A stretch of DNA of 35,000 bases from Chrysomallon squamiferum (taxonomy: Eukaryota; Mollusca; Gastropoda; Neomphalida; Peltospiridae). Made by a program: the position numbers and the translations under genes. This document shows, one piece after another, positions 1-9,322 of this stretch (positions are counted from its first letter, which is position 1; each line of letters starts with the position of its first letter). The notes beneath the pieces are model-generated. The model made no database searches. It saw only the letters and a list, made by a program, of their open reading frames with translations, and was not told the origin of the DNA. The stretch lies in the NCBI GenBank assembly GCA_012295275.1, contig CM022679.1:29013164-29048163 (forward strand). The letters are read 5' to 3'.

Positions 1-13
1 TATAGACAGACAG

Positions 14-60
14 ATACATACATACATACATACATACATACATACATACATTCATACATA
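14..60. repeat. (ATAC)n tetranucleotide microsatellite
   Basis: Perfect ATAC/ACAT repeat at 14-50, then an interrupted continuation to about 60. Confidence 0.95.
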
Positions 61-475
61 CGTAGATAAACAGGTAAGAGAAAAAGATACACAGGTCCAC
101 CGAAGAATGATAATGTAGATAAGTGGATGCTGTTTTTCACTAATTAATATTATACATCAGCATCTGCAACCGTATCTGTAGCATACTACCACTAGTATTA
201 GTAGAGTTGTTTCCCTTAGAGTCTATTCTTCTCTGTTAGAAATAGTTGTAGTTGGTGTTGTAGTCCTAGCAGTAGCAATAGTTGTTGTTGTAAAAGTAGA
301 AGAAGTAAGGGTGAGCATCCTTCATCTGAAATTCAGATTTCAGAGTAATTCTGTTCTTGGAATTTATGGAGACTGCTTGATATTAGGATCTAGGTCTGTA
401 TAAGAAATACATTCGTGTACAAATAGTTGGCAGGAAATTTCGAATAAGAGATTCTCAACATGTAATAGTAGAAAA

Positions 476-477
<2 letters not shown>

Positions 478-514
<37 letters not shown>

Positions 515-570
515 TAATAACTAGTAGTTCTAGTAGTAGTAGTAGCAGTAGTAGTAGTAGTAACAGCAGT
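478..570. repeat. Compound (AAT)n / (AGT)n trinucleotide tract
   Basis: A TAA repeat at 478-520 with one slip leads into AGT/GTA-type triplets with CAG interruptions to about 570. It explains the low-complexity open frames of both strands here. Confidence 0.9.
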
Positions 571-716
571 CATAGCTGTAGTTATATCCTTTTTGTGTGA
601 CAGCAACAGTAGTAGCTGTTGATGTAGTAATATTAGCAGAAGTAGTAATGTTAACTATTTGAAACGTTGCTAAATAAGTAAATTAGTAAATAATATATAA
701 AGGGATAAATATTACT

Positions 717-719
<3 letters not shown>

Positions 720-789
<70 letters not shown>
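720..789. repeat. (CT)35 microsatellite
   Basis: Uninterrupted CT dinucleotide, 70 bases. It is one of three almost equal-length CT tracts in the window (others at 13683-13750 and 28648-28715). Confidence 0.98.
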
Positions 790-791
<2 letters not shown>

Positions 792-1194
792 CTATTAACC
801 TGTCTCTCTGTCTGTTAGTCTATCTCAGTTATATTCATATTTAGATTACCATATCTTTGTATTTTTCTTTATATTTATCTGCCTGCCTCTCTCTACATAT
901 GTGTGTACACATGTCTGTTACTGTATAGCTGCATTTACTGGTGCTAAGACGTAGATAATAAACTATAATAAAATTATTCCGATGGCGGGGATTAAATGAG
1001 ATGTCTTTTAAAGCAAATGGAGACTACAAAACTTATAGTAATATGCCATCTTCGTGCTGACATTATGCACCTTTTAAAGGACTGCTTTAAACAAATTATC
1101 CATTAGAACCAAACTCCCAACAGGCAACCGACAATGTTCACTTATATCTAATTTGTTAAGCACTTGCTGCTACTCGTAATTCAACGATAATTGT

Positions 1195-1552
1195 TACATC
1201 ACGTGATACTGACGTCTGTCAGCTTTCCCGCGAAATAAGAAGACTCGCGACACTTGCAAACGAAATTGACTCGTCTCAGTTCAGTCGACAACACGTAGCA
1301 GGTGACAGACGATTCCATTTCGCGTTTTTTTTTTCTTCTTCTTTTCATTTCTGTCGCGTTAGAAAGGAGATGACATGGAGCCCTAGACGAGAGATGGTCT
1401 AAAAACTACAATCACGCAGCAAGTTTCGCGATATGTGCTTGTAATTGCAGGTTTGTGTTTGTTGTGGAACTTAGTGGATTATGAATACAGTCGATCCGTA
1501 ACAAGTAGACAAACAAACGAAAAAGAATAATAATATCTTTTTATTCGAGAAC
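1195..1552 (+). promoter_or_regulatory. CpG-dense promoter / 5' leader of the Cys-rich secreted gene
   Basis: Against the AT-rich background this block is rich in CpG. It holds a palindromic E-box TCACGTGA at 1199-1206, a CRE-like TGACGT at 1210-1215, an E2F-type TTTCCCGCGAAA at 1224-1235, and two further TTTCGCG cores at 1318-1324 and 1424-1431. No TATA box is obvious, and the transcription start cannot be placed. The leader contains short upstream ORFs, for example ATGACATGG near 1369 and an ATG near 1481 that ends after a few codons. A possible acceptor, TTGTAATTGCAG, near 1450 could mark a leader intron. Site names are by consensus match only. Confidence 0.5.
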
Positions 1553-1642
1553 ATGGATACGAACATTAGAAGTAACCGAATTCGAAACTTTGTTTGCATG
1601 ATGTTTCTTGTAGTATTCCTTCACCTTGGCGACACAAGGAGA
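1553..1642 (+). CDS. Exon 1 of Cys-rich secreted protein: start codon and signal peptide
   Basis: Thirty codons run from ATG to a strong donor, AGA|GTAAGT (GT at 1643-1644), so the exon ends in phase 0. The encoded N-terminus has a basic n-region (Arg6, Arg9, Arg11), a hydrophobic core at about residues 13-25 (FVCMMFLVVFLHL) and a polar end with an Arg-Arg pair at 29-30, exactly at the splice junction. This is the layout of a secretory signal peptide; cleavage could fall before or near the dibasic pair, so a Kex2/furin-like step is possible. The context before ATG (AGAACATGG) has a purine at -3 and G at +4, a good initiation context. The next upstream ATGs are in short ORFs. The link to exon 2 rests on matching phase, order and the absence of another secretory start, not on transcript data; a further small exon inside the intron is not excluded. 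Confidence 0.72.
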
Positions 1643-1746
1643 GTAAGTTATTTAACTTTTATTTCATATATATATATAAATTTATCGATTCTAAAAAGTA
1701 AATACGTTATTCTTTACGGTTATTATTAAATATGTGTTTTCTTGTA

Positions 1747-1888
1747 TTATAATAATAATAGTAATAATAATAATGATAATAATAATAATGATGATGAGAA
1801 TAATAACGCAGAGGATGATGATGATGATGATAATGATGATGATGATGATGATGATGATGATAATAATAATGAGAACAACAACAACAAT
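1747..1888. repeat. Compound (AAT)n/(GAT)n triplet array just inside the intron
   Basis: AAT units alternate with blocks of GAT units and end in a short CAA run. All triplet frames stay open on both strands (poly-Asn/Asp or poly-Met/Ile), but this is a property of the repeat, not evidence of coding. It starts about 105 nt after the exon 1 donor. Confidence 0.93.
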
Positions 1889-2444
1889 ATGCGCATCAGT
1901 AAGAAACCAAACTGTGAGGAAGATATAAATGGGCCCTACGCTGTCTCCGCTAAGCAGCAGTACACCTGAAAGGGTGGGGTGCGCGTGTTTAGGGCGCGCG
2001 CCTTTTATCACAAACGGAAATTGTAGGTGCAGGTGCTTTCTTTGCAGTGTTTAATACAGTCCCAGAGAAAAAGCTCAGGAAATGAACAGTTTTCATCCGT
2101 TATTGATTTTCTCTAAAATATTTATAACGCTCAATTATTCTTGTCAACCGACACGTGGGAATGGTAACAGATCTTCGTTGGCGGTTTCCTATTAACCAGA
2201 TTTCACTAAGTGTGTGACGATAATTACAGTTCACCGATGTCATGGATACGCGCAGATAGTTCCAGGGTGGGATTATACAAGTGGGGCGAAATGGTAAAAA
2301 GGCCCAGAGACTGCGATGGCCCAAGGTTTCCACAGAATTTCAGATACAGTTTTCTCTGTCATAATTATGGTCTATTAATTTTTATGTTCCAAAAGGGCAT
2401 ATGGAAATAACTGGTAAATTTGATTACTCAGATGAGTTTCTGTT

Positions 2445-2538
2445 AAAAAAAAAAAAAAAATAAAATTAATAAATAAAAAATTTAAAAATCCAATAATACT
2501 TTGTATAAGATATTAATTTGAAACTTTTATCCCAACAG

Positions 2539-2567
<29 letters not shown>
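2445..2567. repeat. Pair of poly(A) runs
   Basis: A16 at 2445-2460 and A29 at 2539-2567 flank AT-rich DNA. The second could be the tail of an old retroposed element, but no element body is recognisable before it. Confidence 0.85.
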
Positions 2568-2569
<2 letters not shown>

Positions 2570-3754
2570 GAATAAAAGTTAAAAATGGCAGGTTGATTTT
2601 TATTTTATAAGAATATCATTTCTGATCTATCGACAATATATGAAACAAGAACTGACAACATATCCACGTTAAAATAATTTAAATAATATTTAATATTTAG
2701 TTAATTCAGTAAATAATTAACCGACTTTGGTTGGAAATTAATTTAAATCTTTCTCCATTCCATCAGAAAAGCACGCTCGAAATAATTAATACAAGCAATA
2801 TTACTGGTGCGTCACATTATTTGGATAAAAATATACTTTCAACATTGAAAGATCAGAAGAAGTAGTTCAGGGCTTAGTATGCTCTTTTCTGCCTGGATAT
2901 CAAAAATAAATTCCAAAAACATTTCTGACCTCGCCTTGGGACATCTGAGCTTTTAGACACAATGCAAATAAATGTCACCGTTTCCATGAATATATAAAAG
3001 ATAGTTTTTATTTTATTTTTCTAGCATTCCTTTTATTTAATTATTTTTTTTTTATCATTGTTATTATTATTATCATCATTTTTCGTTTGTTAAATTATAC
3101 TGGCTATAAATAGAAGTGTTAAGATGGGACGATGATGATTATGATGATGATTGTCGTTGTTTTCTTCTTCCATTTCTTCTTCTTCTTCATCTTCTTCTTC
3201 TTGATATTATTATTATTATTCCATTTCGACCAAGTTAACGAGAAACTGAAAGTAATTAGCTTAGTTGTAGTCCCTGAAGCAGAAAACATTAATAATACAA
3301 AATAAGAGCACTTTGTTTGATTGTTTTTAGAGAGTGGGGCGAGCGAGGCAGTAAGAGGACATTAGCAACATACCAAATAGCCGACAAGAACATATCCCTC
3401 CTTCTTCACCATCATCTTATAATTAGCATTATTGTAGTTATCGTAACTAGTATTACTAGTACTGCTTGTGCTACTAATACTACCAGTACTACTTCTCCAT
3501 AAAATAACAACAGCAATTATTCTGTTCGTCTTATTGGTATGGCTTCAACCAGTTTGGATACTGGGAAGGGGAGGGGAGAGAAAAAAAAAAATTAAATTAA
3601 AATTTAAAAACAATGATGATAATAATAATAATAATTATAAAATAAAATAAATAAAATAAATAAGATATATAAAGTAAATAAGGAATGAAAGAAAGGAGAT
3701 AAGATGTTACAATCAAATAAATAAATGGAACAACAAAATAATCTGAAACTCTAC

Positions 3755-3851
3755 GAAATTAAAATTAAATTAAATTAAATTAAACAGAAAAATTGTTTAT
3801 TATCAAAATATAATATAATATAATATAATATAATATAATACAATATAATAT
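3755..3851. repeat. Pentanucleotide tracts (AAATT)n and (TAATA)n
   Basis: A short AAATT-type run at about 3755-3784 is followed by TAATA repeats at about 3810-3851. Both are low complexity. Confidence 0.88.
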
Positions 3852-4946
3852 ATAATGACAATTAAAAACAATTTCGTGTACGACTGCAGCTGATGATTTC
3901 TATGTTCAGTTGTATCTATTCCCGTAAGCCTTTGAATCGACACTAATGTCATTATAATAACTAGTGAAGAGTAAAATGATTTGACAAGTTTATTTTGCAG
4001 AAGAAACCTTTCTAATTTACAATGAAGAATATCTCAGATACATAATTTAAAGAATACGCAAATTTGAAACGATGGACCTACTAGATACTGAAGCTGCAGC
4101 CATTTGCATTACGTAAAAAAGTCATTAGAGGAAAAGAGATCTCTGTATTGTCGTCTCTCTAATTCTGACATTCTCAACTAGGGGCCAATGGGAGTAATTG
4201 CAAAAATAGGGGAGATTATAGGCAGGAGAAGGAATTTAACCATGAAATTAGTATTTAAAATAGGCGTGGAGGTGGGACAGGTGGATCGCTAGGGAAGGAA
4301 TGTTTATCTTTGAAAACATAGCATACTAACCATGCACCGTGTGGCCACGGCAGGCATGTTTGAATGTTTAATGGATGTAAGCGAGTTTCACGTAACTGGA
4401 GCAGAGTGAAATAACTCAGTAATTAGTGACAATGTACGACTAAGCTACAGCTACATCTACCACTCATAAACTCAAAAAAGTCTGAAAAATATGCATCATT
4501 TACTCCACTAGTCATACAAATATGCAGCACTGACAAGCAGTTGACAGATATATGCTAATAAACTTAACTGCTAATGAACAGAAACAACTAAAACATCTCG
4601 ATACAGGTGTCTGTAAACGAGCAGTTAGAACTGTACATTATTAGTTTTACGTGCTTAACAAGAACAAAGAAGAAGCAGAAACATTAGCCACCGTATTTGT
4701 GTGACAATATTAATTTTAATGCATTGCTGTTCGATTTAGCTGATATTTTTTGTTCTCTTTTATTTAGTTTTCAACTGAGTATCCATTCATCAGAAATATC
4801 CCTATCCATTATTAACTACCGCAGGTTTTATCCTGCCTCGAAACCTAACTACTGTAAATACTCGACTAGAGTTCTGTTTTGGCTGGAATTACGTATAATT
4901 TTTACGCCGTTTCTAAGCTGTTATTACATATATTAATTTTGTCTAC

Positions 4947-5050
4947 TATATATATATATATATATATATAAAAAGAAAAAAAAAAACAAAAAAAAGATTA
5001 AAATTAAAATTATAAAAATTGAAATTAAAATTAAATAATATATCAATGCC

Positions 5051-5107
<57 letters not shown>
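4947..5107. repeat. (TA)12 and (TG)27 microsatellites
   Basis: A perfect TA tract at 4947-4970 and a perfect TG tract at 5053-5107 are separated by A-rich DNA. The open frame on the minus strand here is only poly(Thr-His). Confidence 0.96.
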
Positions 5108-5111
<4 letters not shown>

Positions 5112-5940
5112 AAATGAAATAAATACTGAAAAATAAACGTGGAACTCACTGGGCTTCTTTTCGAGTATTTACGGTAATTCTTCCAATCGTTCATTCATTA
5201 TTAGCATTTTTGTCGTGGATTGGGTTGTGCTGTGTTCGTCGTTTTTGTTTCGTGTCATATTTTATTTATGAATTCATTCTGAATATGCAGGCGAGAATGG
5301 TTTCGTTTAACTTGGTCTTGTATACTAGACGTTTAGATAATAATATTCAAAATGGCCGATTTGTTTGGGTTTTTTTTTTTTTTTTTTTTTTTTATCTTTG
5401 TATTATTTTATAACTTCATCTTAGTCACAGTTTCTTAAAAGAGAGATTTCTTTTTTACTATTTTTATTTATTTATTTATTTACTTAATTTTTTTTTTTTA
5501 CAAAACTTTAGTTATAATATATAGTTGTTTAAATATTTTCAGTGGAGACTTAATTTAAAAATTTCATTAATGTTTAATATTGTAGTTGCTTATTTTATTG
5601 TTTTATTTGGTACTTTAACTCTCCGGAAATTCATGAGATTAATGTTATTGTTATTTTTTTCTTTCTTTCTTGTTTTTCTTTTCTTTTTTCTTTTATTATT
5701 ATTATTAATATTTTTTAAAATCAGAAACTCATAATAGAATAGTGAAATCTCGTATCAAATATTTGAAAATTATTTTCCTTTCTAGTTACATAGTTAGTCA
5801 AATTGAAAGGTTAAAAACAACCGTATGTGTGTGTGCGTGTGTGTACGTGCATGTGTGAGTGAGAGAGTGTTATTTTTAAAACCAGTCATTTGCACAATGA
5901 CTTCATTCCTCTATTGATTACAAAACTGTAATTATAATAA

Positions 5941-6138
5941 AATAAATACTACAAATCAGTGACGAAATATGAAGATAAAAAACCAGTGACCTTTATCAAG
6001 GTTAAACGAAGACTGTCAAGTGTTGACGAAACCTGTGAAAAGCGTCATAAGGCAACTGTTGGTGTTTGCTGTAACTCAGCATCAGCGTTAGAGAAAAGAT
6101 TGAAAATCCGTGAAAACAAGCAAACAGCTCTCCGCTGA
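5941..6138 (+). other. Unassigned open frame in the intron, possible exon or gene fragment
   Basis: A 65-codon frame without ATG opens after TAA codons and closes with TGA at 6136-6138. From about 5986 it is clearly richer in G+C than the surroundings. The conceptual peptide is basic and non-repetitive, containing VTFIKVKRRLSSVDE near its start, a GVCC cysteine pair, and KRLKIRENKQ near the end. No convincing acceptor precedes it, and the in-frame stop means it cannot be a read-through exon of the Cys-rich gene. It may be a relic of another gene, a retrocopy fragment, or chance. No family is assigned. Confidence 0.25.
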
Positions 6139-6251
6139 TCTCTTTCAGTTTTAACTTTCTCTAATTCTTTTATTTATTGATTTGTGGCCTTGTATGTGTG
6201 TCTCTGAGTCCGTGTCTGTATGCAGTATGTACGTACGAACATATGGTTATT

Positions 6252-6300
6252 TGTATGTATGTATGTATGTATGTATGTATGTATGTGTATGTGTATGTAT
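6252..6300. repeat. (GTAT)n microsatellite
   Basis: GTAT/TATG repeat at about 6252-6286, then mixed TG/TATG. The wider 6185-6530 stretch is loosely GTAT-like. Confidence 0.92.
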
Positions 6301-6728
6301 GAATGCATGTATGTCTGCTTCAAGAAAACATACGTACTTATGTAGTATATACATGTGTATTGTTTTTTGTTATTATTGTTGTTATTCTTCTTAAAGTATG
6401 GCTATGTATGTAAGTACGAACATACGGTTTTGTGTATGTGTATATGGTTGGTTGTATGTTTGTATACAAATATTGTTTGTGTGTACTTTCTTACGTATGT
6501 ACATGTATGTATATATGTGTTACATAAGTAAAGTTCGAAACTTAACAGAGTTCCTTATAAATAGAAATTAATAACTGAAAATACAGCAACAAATTGTTAT
6601 TACAGTATTTAATTATTTCTAACAAACACGCACGCACACACACAAGCAAACACACACGCACACACAAACACACGCTCAGTGATATACACTAACACCCCCA
6701 CGTTACAAAACAATCATATGTTTTATAT

Positions 6729-7262
6729 ATGAGTTACCACTCCTCTGAGGGGAAAATGAAATGTCACATCCATCATTCGATTTTTTTAAAGCCTGTACTA
6801 ATTCGAGTATTCACAGAAAGCAAATATTGTTTCATTCCAGTATTGCTGCAGAAAAAGCACAGACAACTAATTGGGGGCTTGTTTGCACTGAAATCGTCAT
6901 GCTTAATGTTCGTTGTAGAAAGCAAATATTCCGAGCAGAAGCGTAATGGTTCGAGGTGTTGGGTGATGTCGTCTGCTAGGATCCTGACACGGGTTTCTGC
7001 TGGACAAACCGTGATGACGAATAGAGCTCTCGTGATTAGTTCCTGCTTAGATGTGGCTTAAGACTACCCACTCGGTAAAACACTGTTATTGTGTGCGGGA
7101 TCGATACGGAAAGTGCACAGAATAAATACGGGTTCCTTTGTGAACGGTCTGCTTTGGAATCAAAATAAGAAAAAAAAAAATGTTGAAAAGAAAAAAAAAA
7201 ATTATGGGTGATTAGAAAAAAAAAAAAAATTATAATAATAATAAAAAAAGAAAAATAACAAA
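6729..7262 (+). other. G+C-richer intronic island ending in A-rich DNA (possible old retroposon)
   Basis: From about 6729 to 7160 the sequence is complex and noticeably richer in G+C and CpG than the rest of the intron. It then passes through AATAAA (near 7121) into runs of A from about 7168 to 7262. A 110-codon frame (6729-7061) spans it, but its peptide shows no recognisable domain or signal. The pattern of complex body, polyadenylation-like signal and A-rich tail resembles a degraded retroposed element. No target-site duplication could be identified. Confidence 0.25.
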
Positions 7263-8216
7263 AGAAAAAATGAGTCCAAGTAAAAAAAGAAATGTCTAGG
7301 AATAAGCCGTCGTGAACCTAATGAAGAATTAAAAGTCGTAGCGACTCGGTATTTCTTTGAGAAGCTATTCGTAATTACGATAAATCCGTGGAGTTAACCG
7401 TTCCTTTATGTCCTTTTTGTAATATTTCTGACATTTCTGTGATTTTTCAGCATTCAGGGATGGAAATGGAAATATCATACAGCTGAAAGTAATGATCAAT
7501 AACATTAACAGACTGAGAAATTCTAACGCGCTAGTAAAAGTAAAATGATCTGAAAATCAAGTATGACAGTGATGTATCGAATACAATTAAAGCTGCCCTA
7601 TCTATGATATGACGTCACGGGAATGAAACAAAAGAAAACTACAAAAAAATACCGTATATTTTAAGGCGTGTTTAACTTGAACCAGGGAAATAAAGATATA
7701 GATGAACAGCAAGAAAGCCTTTATCACTTTTTCCATTTATCATCTAGAATTATAATAATAATAAATAGTGCCCTTTTATTATTATTTCATAAAAATCTAA
7801 GATGGTCGGGTTTAACCCGTGATTTTACACGGAACGACCCATTAATATTATTATTCTACTGTATTTATCGTTCTTCTTTTTTATTATTTTTTTTTTCAAG
7901 ATTGTTTTTCACCATTACAGGCAATGCCCCTGCAAATGGTTTTTCACACATATTTTCCTGTTTGTGTGAAGGTGTTTAAAATGTCACTTTTTGCTAATAA
8001 GAATAGCCCACGGTTTCTTCTTTCTTATCCCATCATTACGCTGCGATATAAATAATGATACCAAAATCTTAAATAATAGGTTAATATTAAACTGTTTTAG
8101 TGAATCTAAAGACAAAATATTAATGTTCCTGTATTCATTTATTCCTTTATTTCTTCATTCATTTTTTCGTTCATTTCTTTATTCATTTATTCGTCCACGT
8201 CTTCATTCATTTTTAC

Positions 8217-8230
8217 TTTTATTATTATTA

Positions 8231-8268
<38 letters not shown>

Positions 8269-8510
8269 TTTGTTATTATTGTTGTTATTGTTGTTATTAT
8301 TATTATTATTATTATTTTTATTTTTTTTGTTATTATTGTTGTTATTATTGTTATTGTTATTGTTATTATTATTGTTATTATTTTTTGTTATTGTTATTAT
8401 TATTATTATTATTGTTATTATTATTATTATTTTTTGTTATTATTGTTATTATTTTTTGTTATTATTGTTATTATTTATTTTTTGTTATTATTGTTATTGT
8501 TGTTATTTTT
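8217..8510 (+). repeat. Imperfect (TTA/TTG)n array forming the polypyrimidine side of the exon 2 acceptor
   Basis: About 290 bases of TTA and TTG triplets with T-runs, directly abutting the TTTTTCAG acceptor of exon 2. On the + strand it reads as poly-Leu/Ile/Val in several frames. One such frame is continuous with exon 2, but it is intronic. Confidence 0.93.
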
Positions 8511-8513
8511 CAG

Positions 8514-8795
8514 TACCGTTACTGCGCTGAGGGATGCTGCATGCACGAGTACTGCGCCTATCACAAAATCTGTTACCCTAAAACTCACTGCAGCTTCGGT
8601 TGTCCAGACGGAGCGTGCTTGAATAACATCTGCATGCCGCCCAAACCGTGCAAGAGCAACGAGGAATGCGCCATGGCCAACGCGTGCACCTACAACTACA
8701 ACCTCGGCTACAACACGTGTCAGTACAACTTGGAAATCGGCAGCACTCTCTGCGTGGACAGAAACGGGAAGTCGCTGTTGAAGCCGCTGCAGTGA
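8514..8795 (+). CDS. Exon 2: secreted 14-cysteine protein, terminal exon
   Basis: It starts after TTTTTCAG (AG at 8512-8513) in phase 0 and ends at TGA (8793-8795), encoding 93 residues; with exon 1 the product is 123 residues. There are fourteen cysteines, at full-length positions 34, 38, 39, 44, 50, 56, 60, 65, 70, 76, 82, 88, 99 and 110. The gaps between them are 3, 0, 4, 5, 5, 3, 4, 4, 5, 5, 5, 10 and 10. Two sub-blocks are visible: one spanning CSFGCPDGACLNNIC and, after a PPKP linker, CKSNEECAMANAC followed by a Tyr/Asn-rich stretch and two late cysteines. An even number of cysteines behind a signal peptide implies an extracellular disulfide-bonded protein. Codon use is strongly C-ending (Asn AAC 8 of 9, Tyr TAC 8 of 9, Cys TGC 11 of 14), quite unlike the AT-rich flanks, so selection on coding is clear. 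The spacing is loosely EB-module or knottin-like, but no family is recognised and no function should be read into it. It could be a secreted matrix, immune, signalling or venom-type peptide; the sequence does not decide. Confidence 0.92.
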   Translation, partial: YRYCAEGCCMHEYCAYHKICYPKTHCSFGCPDGACLNNICMPPKPCKSNEECAMANACTYNYNLGYNTCQYNLEIGSTLCVDRNGKSLLKPLQ

Positions 8796-8920
8796 AGTCG
8801 TGTTAAACAAACTGAAAATAGTTCGAAAGGTTGAAATTTTAAAAGAGCCACAAAAACTGCTGGTAACTGAACAATCAGTGAAAGATTTCAGTACAGATAT
8901 CATGACTTCCAGTTGGTGTC

Positions 8921-8944
8921 GGGGGGGGGAGGGAGGGAGGGAGG

Positions 8945-9006
<62 letters not shown>
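8921..9006. repeat. Polypurine tract: G-run, (GGGA)n, (GA)29
   Basis: A pure purine strand of about 86 bases starts with nine Gs, continues as GGGA units and ends in perfect GA dinucleotides. It begins 126 nt after the stop codon, so it is probably within the 3' UTR. Confidence 0.95.
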
Positions 9007-9008
<2 letters not shown>

Positions 9009-9322
9009 CTTATAATGCTGAACCACGTTTGTCATGGCAAACGGATTATTTGCTCTTATATTATGTTACTCAGGATGGAAATTAATTGACTATTTTCACA
9101 TTTCAACGATAATGATAATGATAATGATGACTATGATGACGTCGACTGACAAATGTCAACGTCTTTGACACGCAAAGTTGTATACCTCTACAAAAATTGA
9201 CCATATCTCTGAAAACTTTTGGGAATATATATATATATATGTTTTATATTTCATTTTAAAGCACATAAAAAACACATTTATCTATTACTTTGGTTACGTA
9301 CCAGCGTATCGGAAAACATCAC

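Larger units (their letters stand above)
1..1194. other. Upstream non-coding, repeat-rich DNA
   Basis: No gene is visible. The stretch holds a tetranucleotide (ATAC)n tract at 14-50, an (AAT)n tract at about 478-520 followed by an (AGT)n-like tract to about 570, and a perfect (CT)35 tract at 720-789. Open frames here are only products of the triplet repeats (runs of Leu or Thr). The DNA becomes less repetitive from about 950 toward the promoter of the downstream gene. Confidence 0.8.
1643..8513 (+). other. Phase-0 intron of the Cys-rich gene (6,871 nt), repeat-laden
   Basis: It begins GTAAGT and ends TTTTTCAG. Contents include an (AAT)/(GAT) compound tract at 1747-1888, a GC-rich spot around 1925-2030 with the palindrome GGCGCGCGCC at 1993-2002, A-runs at 2445-2460 and 2539-2567, TTC/ATT tracts near 3135-3222, a (TAATA)n tract at about 3810-3851, (TA)12 at 4947-4970, (TG)27 at 5053-5107, T24 at 5370-5393, (GTAT)n at about 6252-6286, and (TTA/TTG)n at about 8217-8510. 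Two patches look less like background: 5941-6138 (an open frame with raised G+C) and 6729-7160 (G+C-richer, ending in A-rich DNA). Neither has splice sites that would fit it between the two exons. Confidence 0.7.

Noticed and set aside
364-606. 80-codon minus-strand frame, and similar poly-Leu, poly-Thr, poly-His or poly-Phe frames at 1691-2011, 4946-5194, 5210-5413, 20613-20840 and 34209-34484
   Set aside because: All are translations of microsatellites or homopolymers with ordinary AT-rich edges.
5986-6138. Naming the intronic frame as an Iwr1/SLC7A6OS relic
   Set aside because: Only a short basic VKRR-like segment is shared. The rest does not match anything I can place.
6950-7110. tRNA or tRNA-derived SINE suggested by GGTTCGAGG and GGGATCGATACGG words
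   Set aside because: No cloverleaf can be drawn and no A-box lies at the right distance.
7991-8510. Long open frames of Leu/Val/Ile running up to and into the Cys-rich exon
   Set aside because: They are produced by the TTA/TTG microsatellite. Codon composition changes abruptly at 8514, right after a good CAG acceptor, so this part is intron.
8921-8948. G-quadruplex from G9 and GGGA units
   Set aside because: Possible in principle, but it is simply the edge of the purine microsatellite. No independent evidence of function.
8475-9035. 186-codon minus-strand open frame
   Set aside because: It is the antisense of exon 2 plus poly(Ser-Leu) from the GA tract. Codon bias and splice sites support the + strand.
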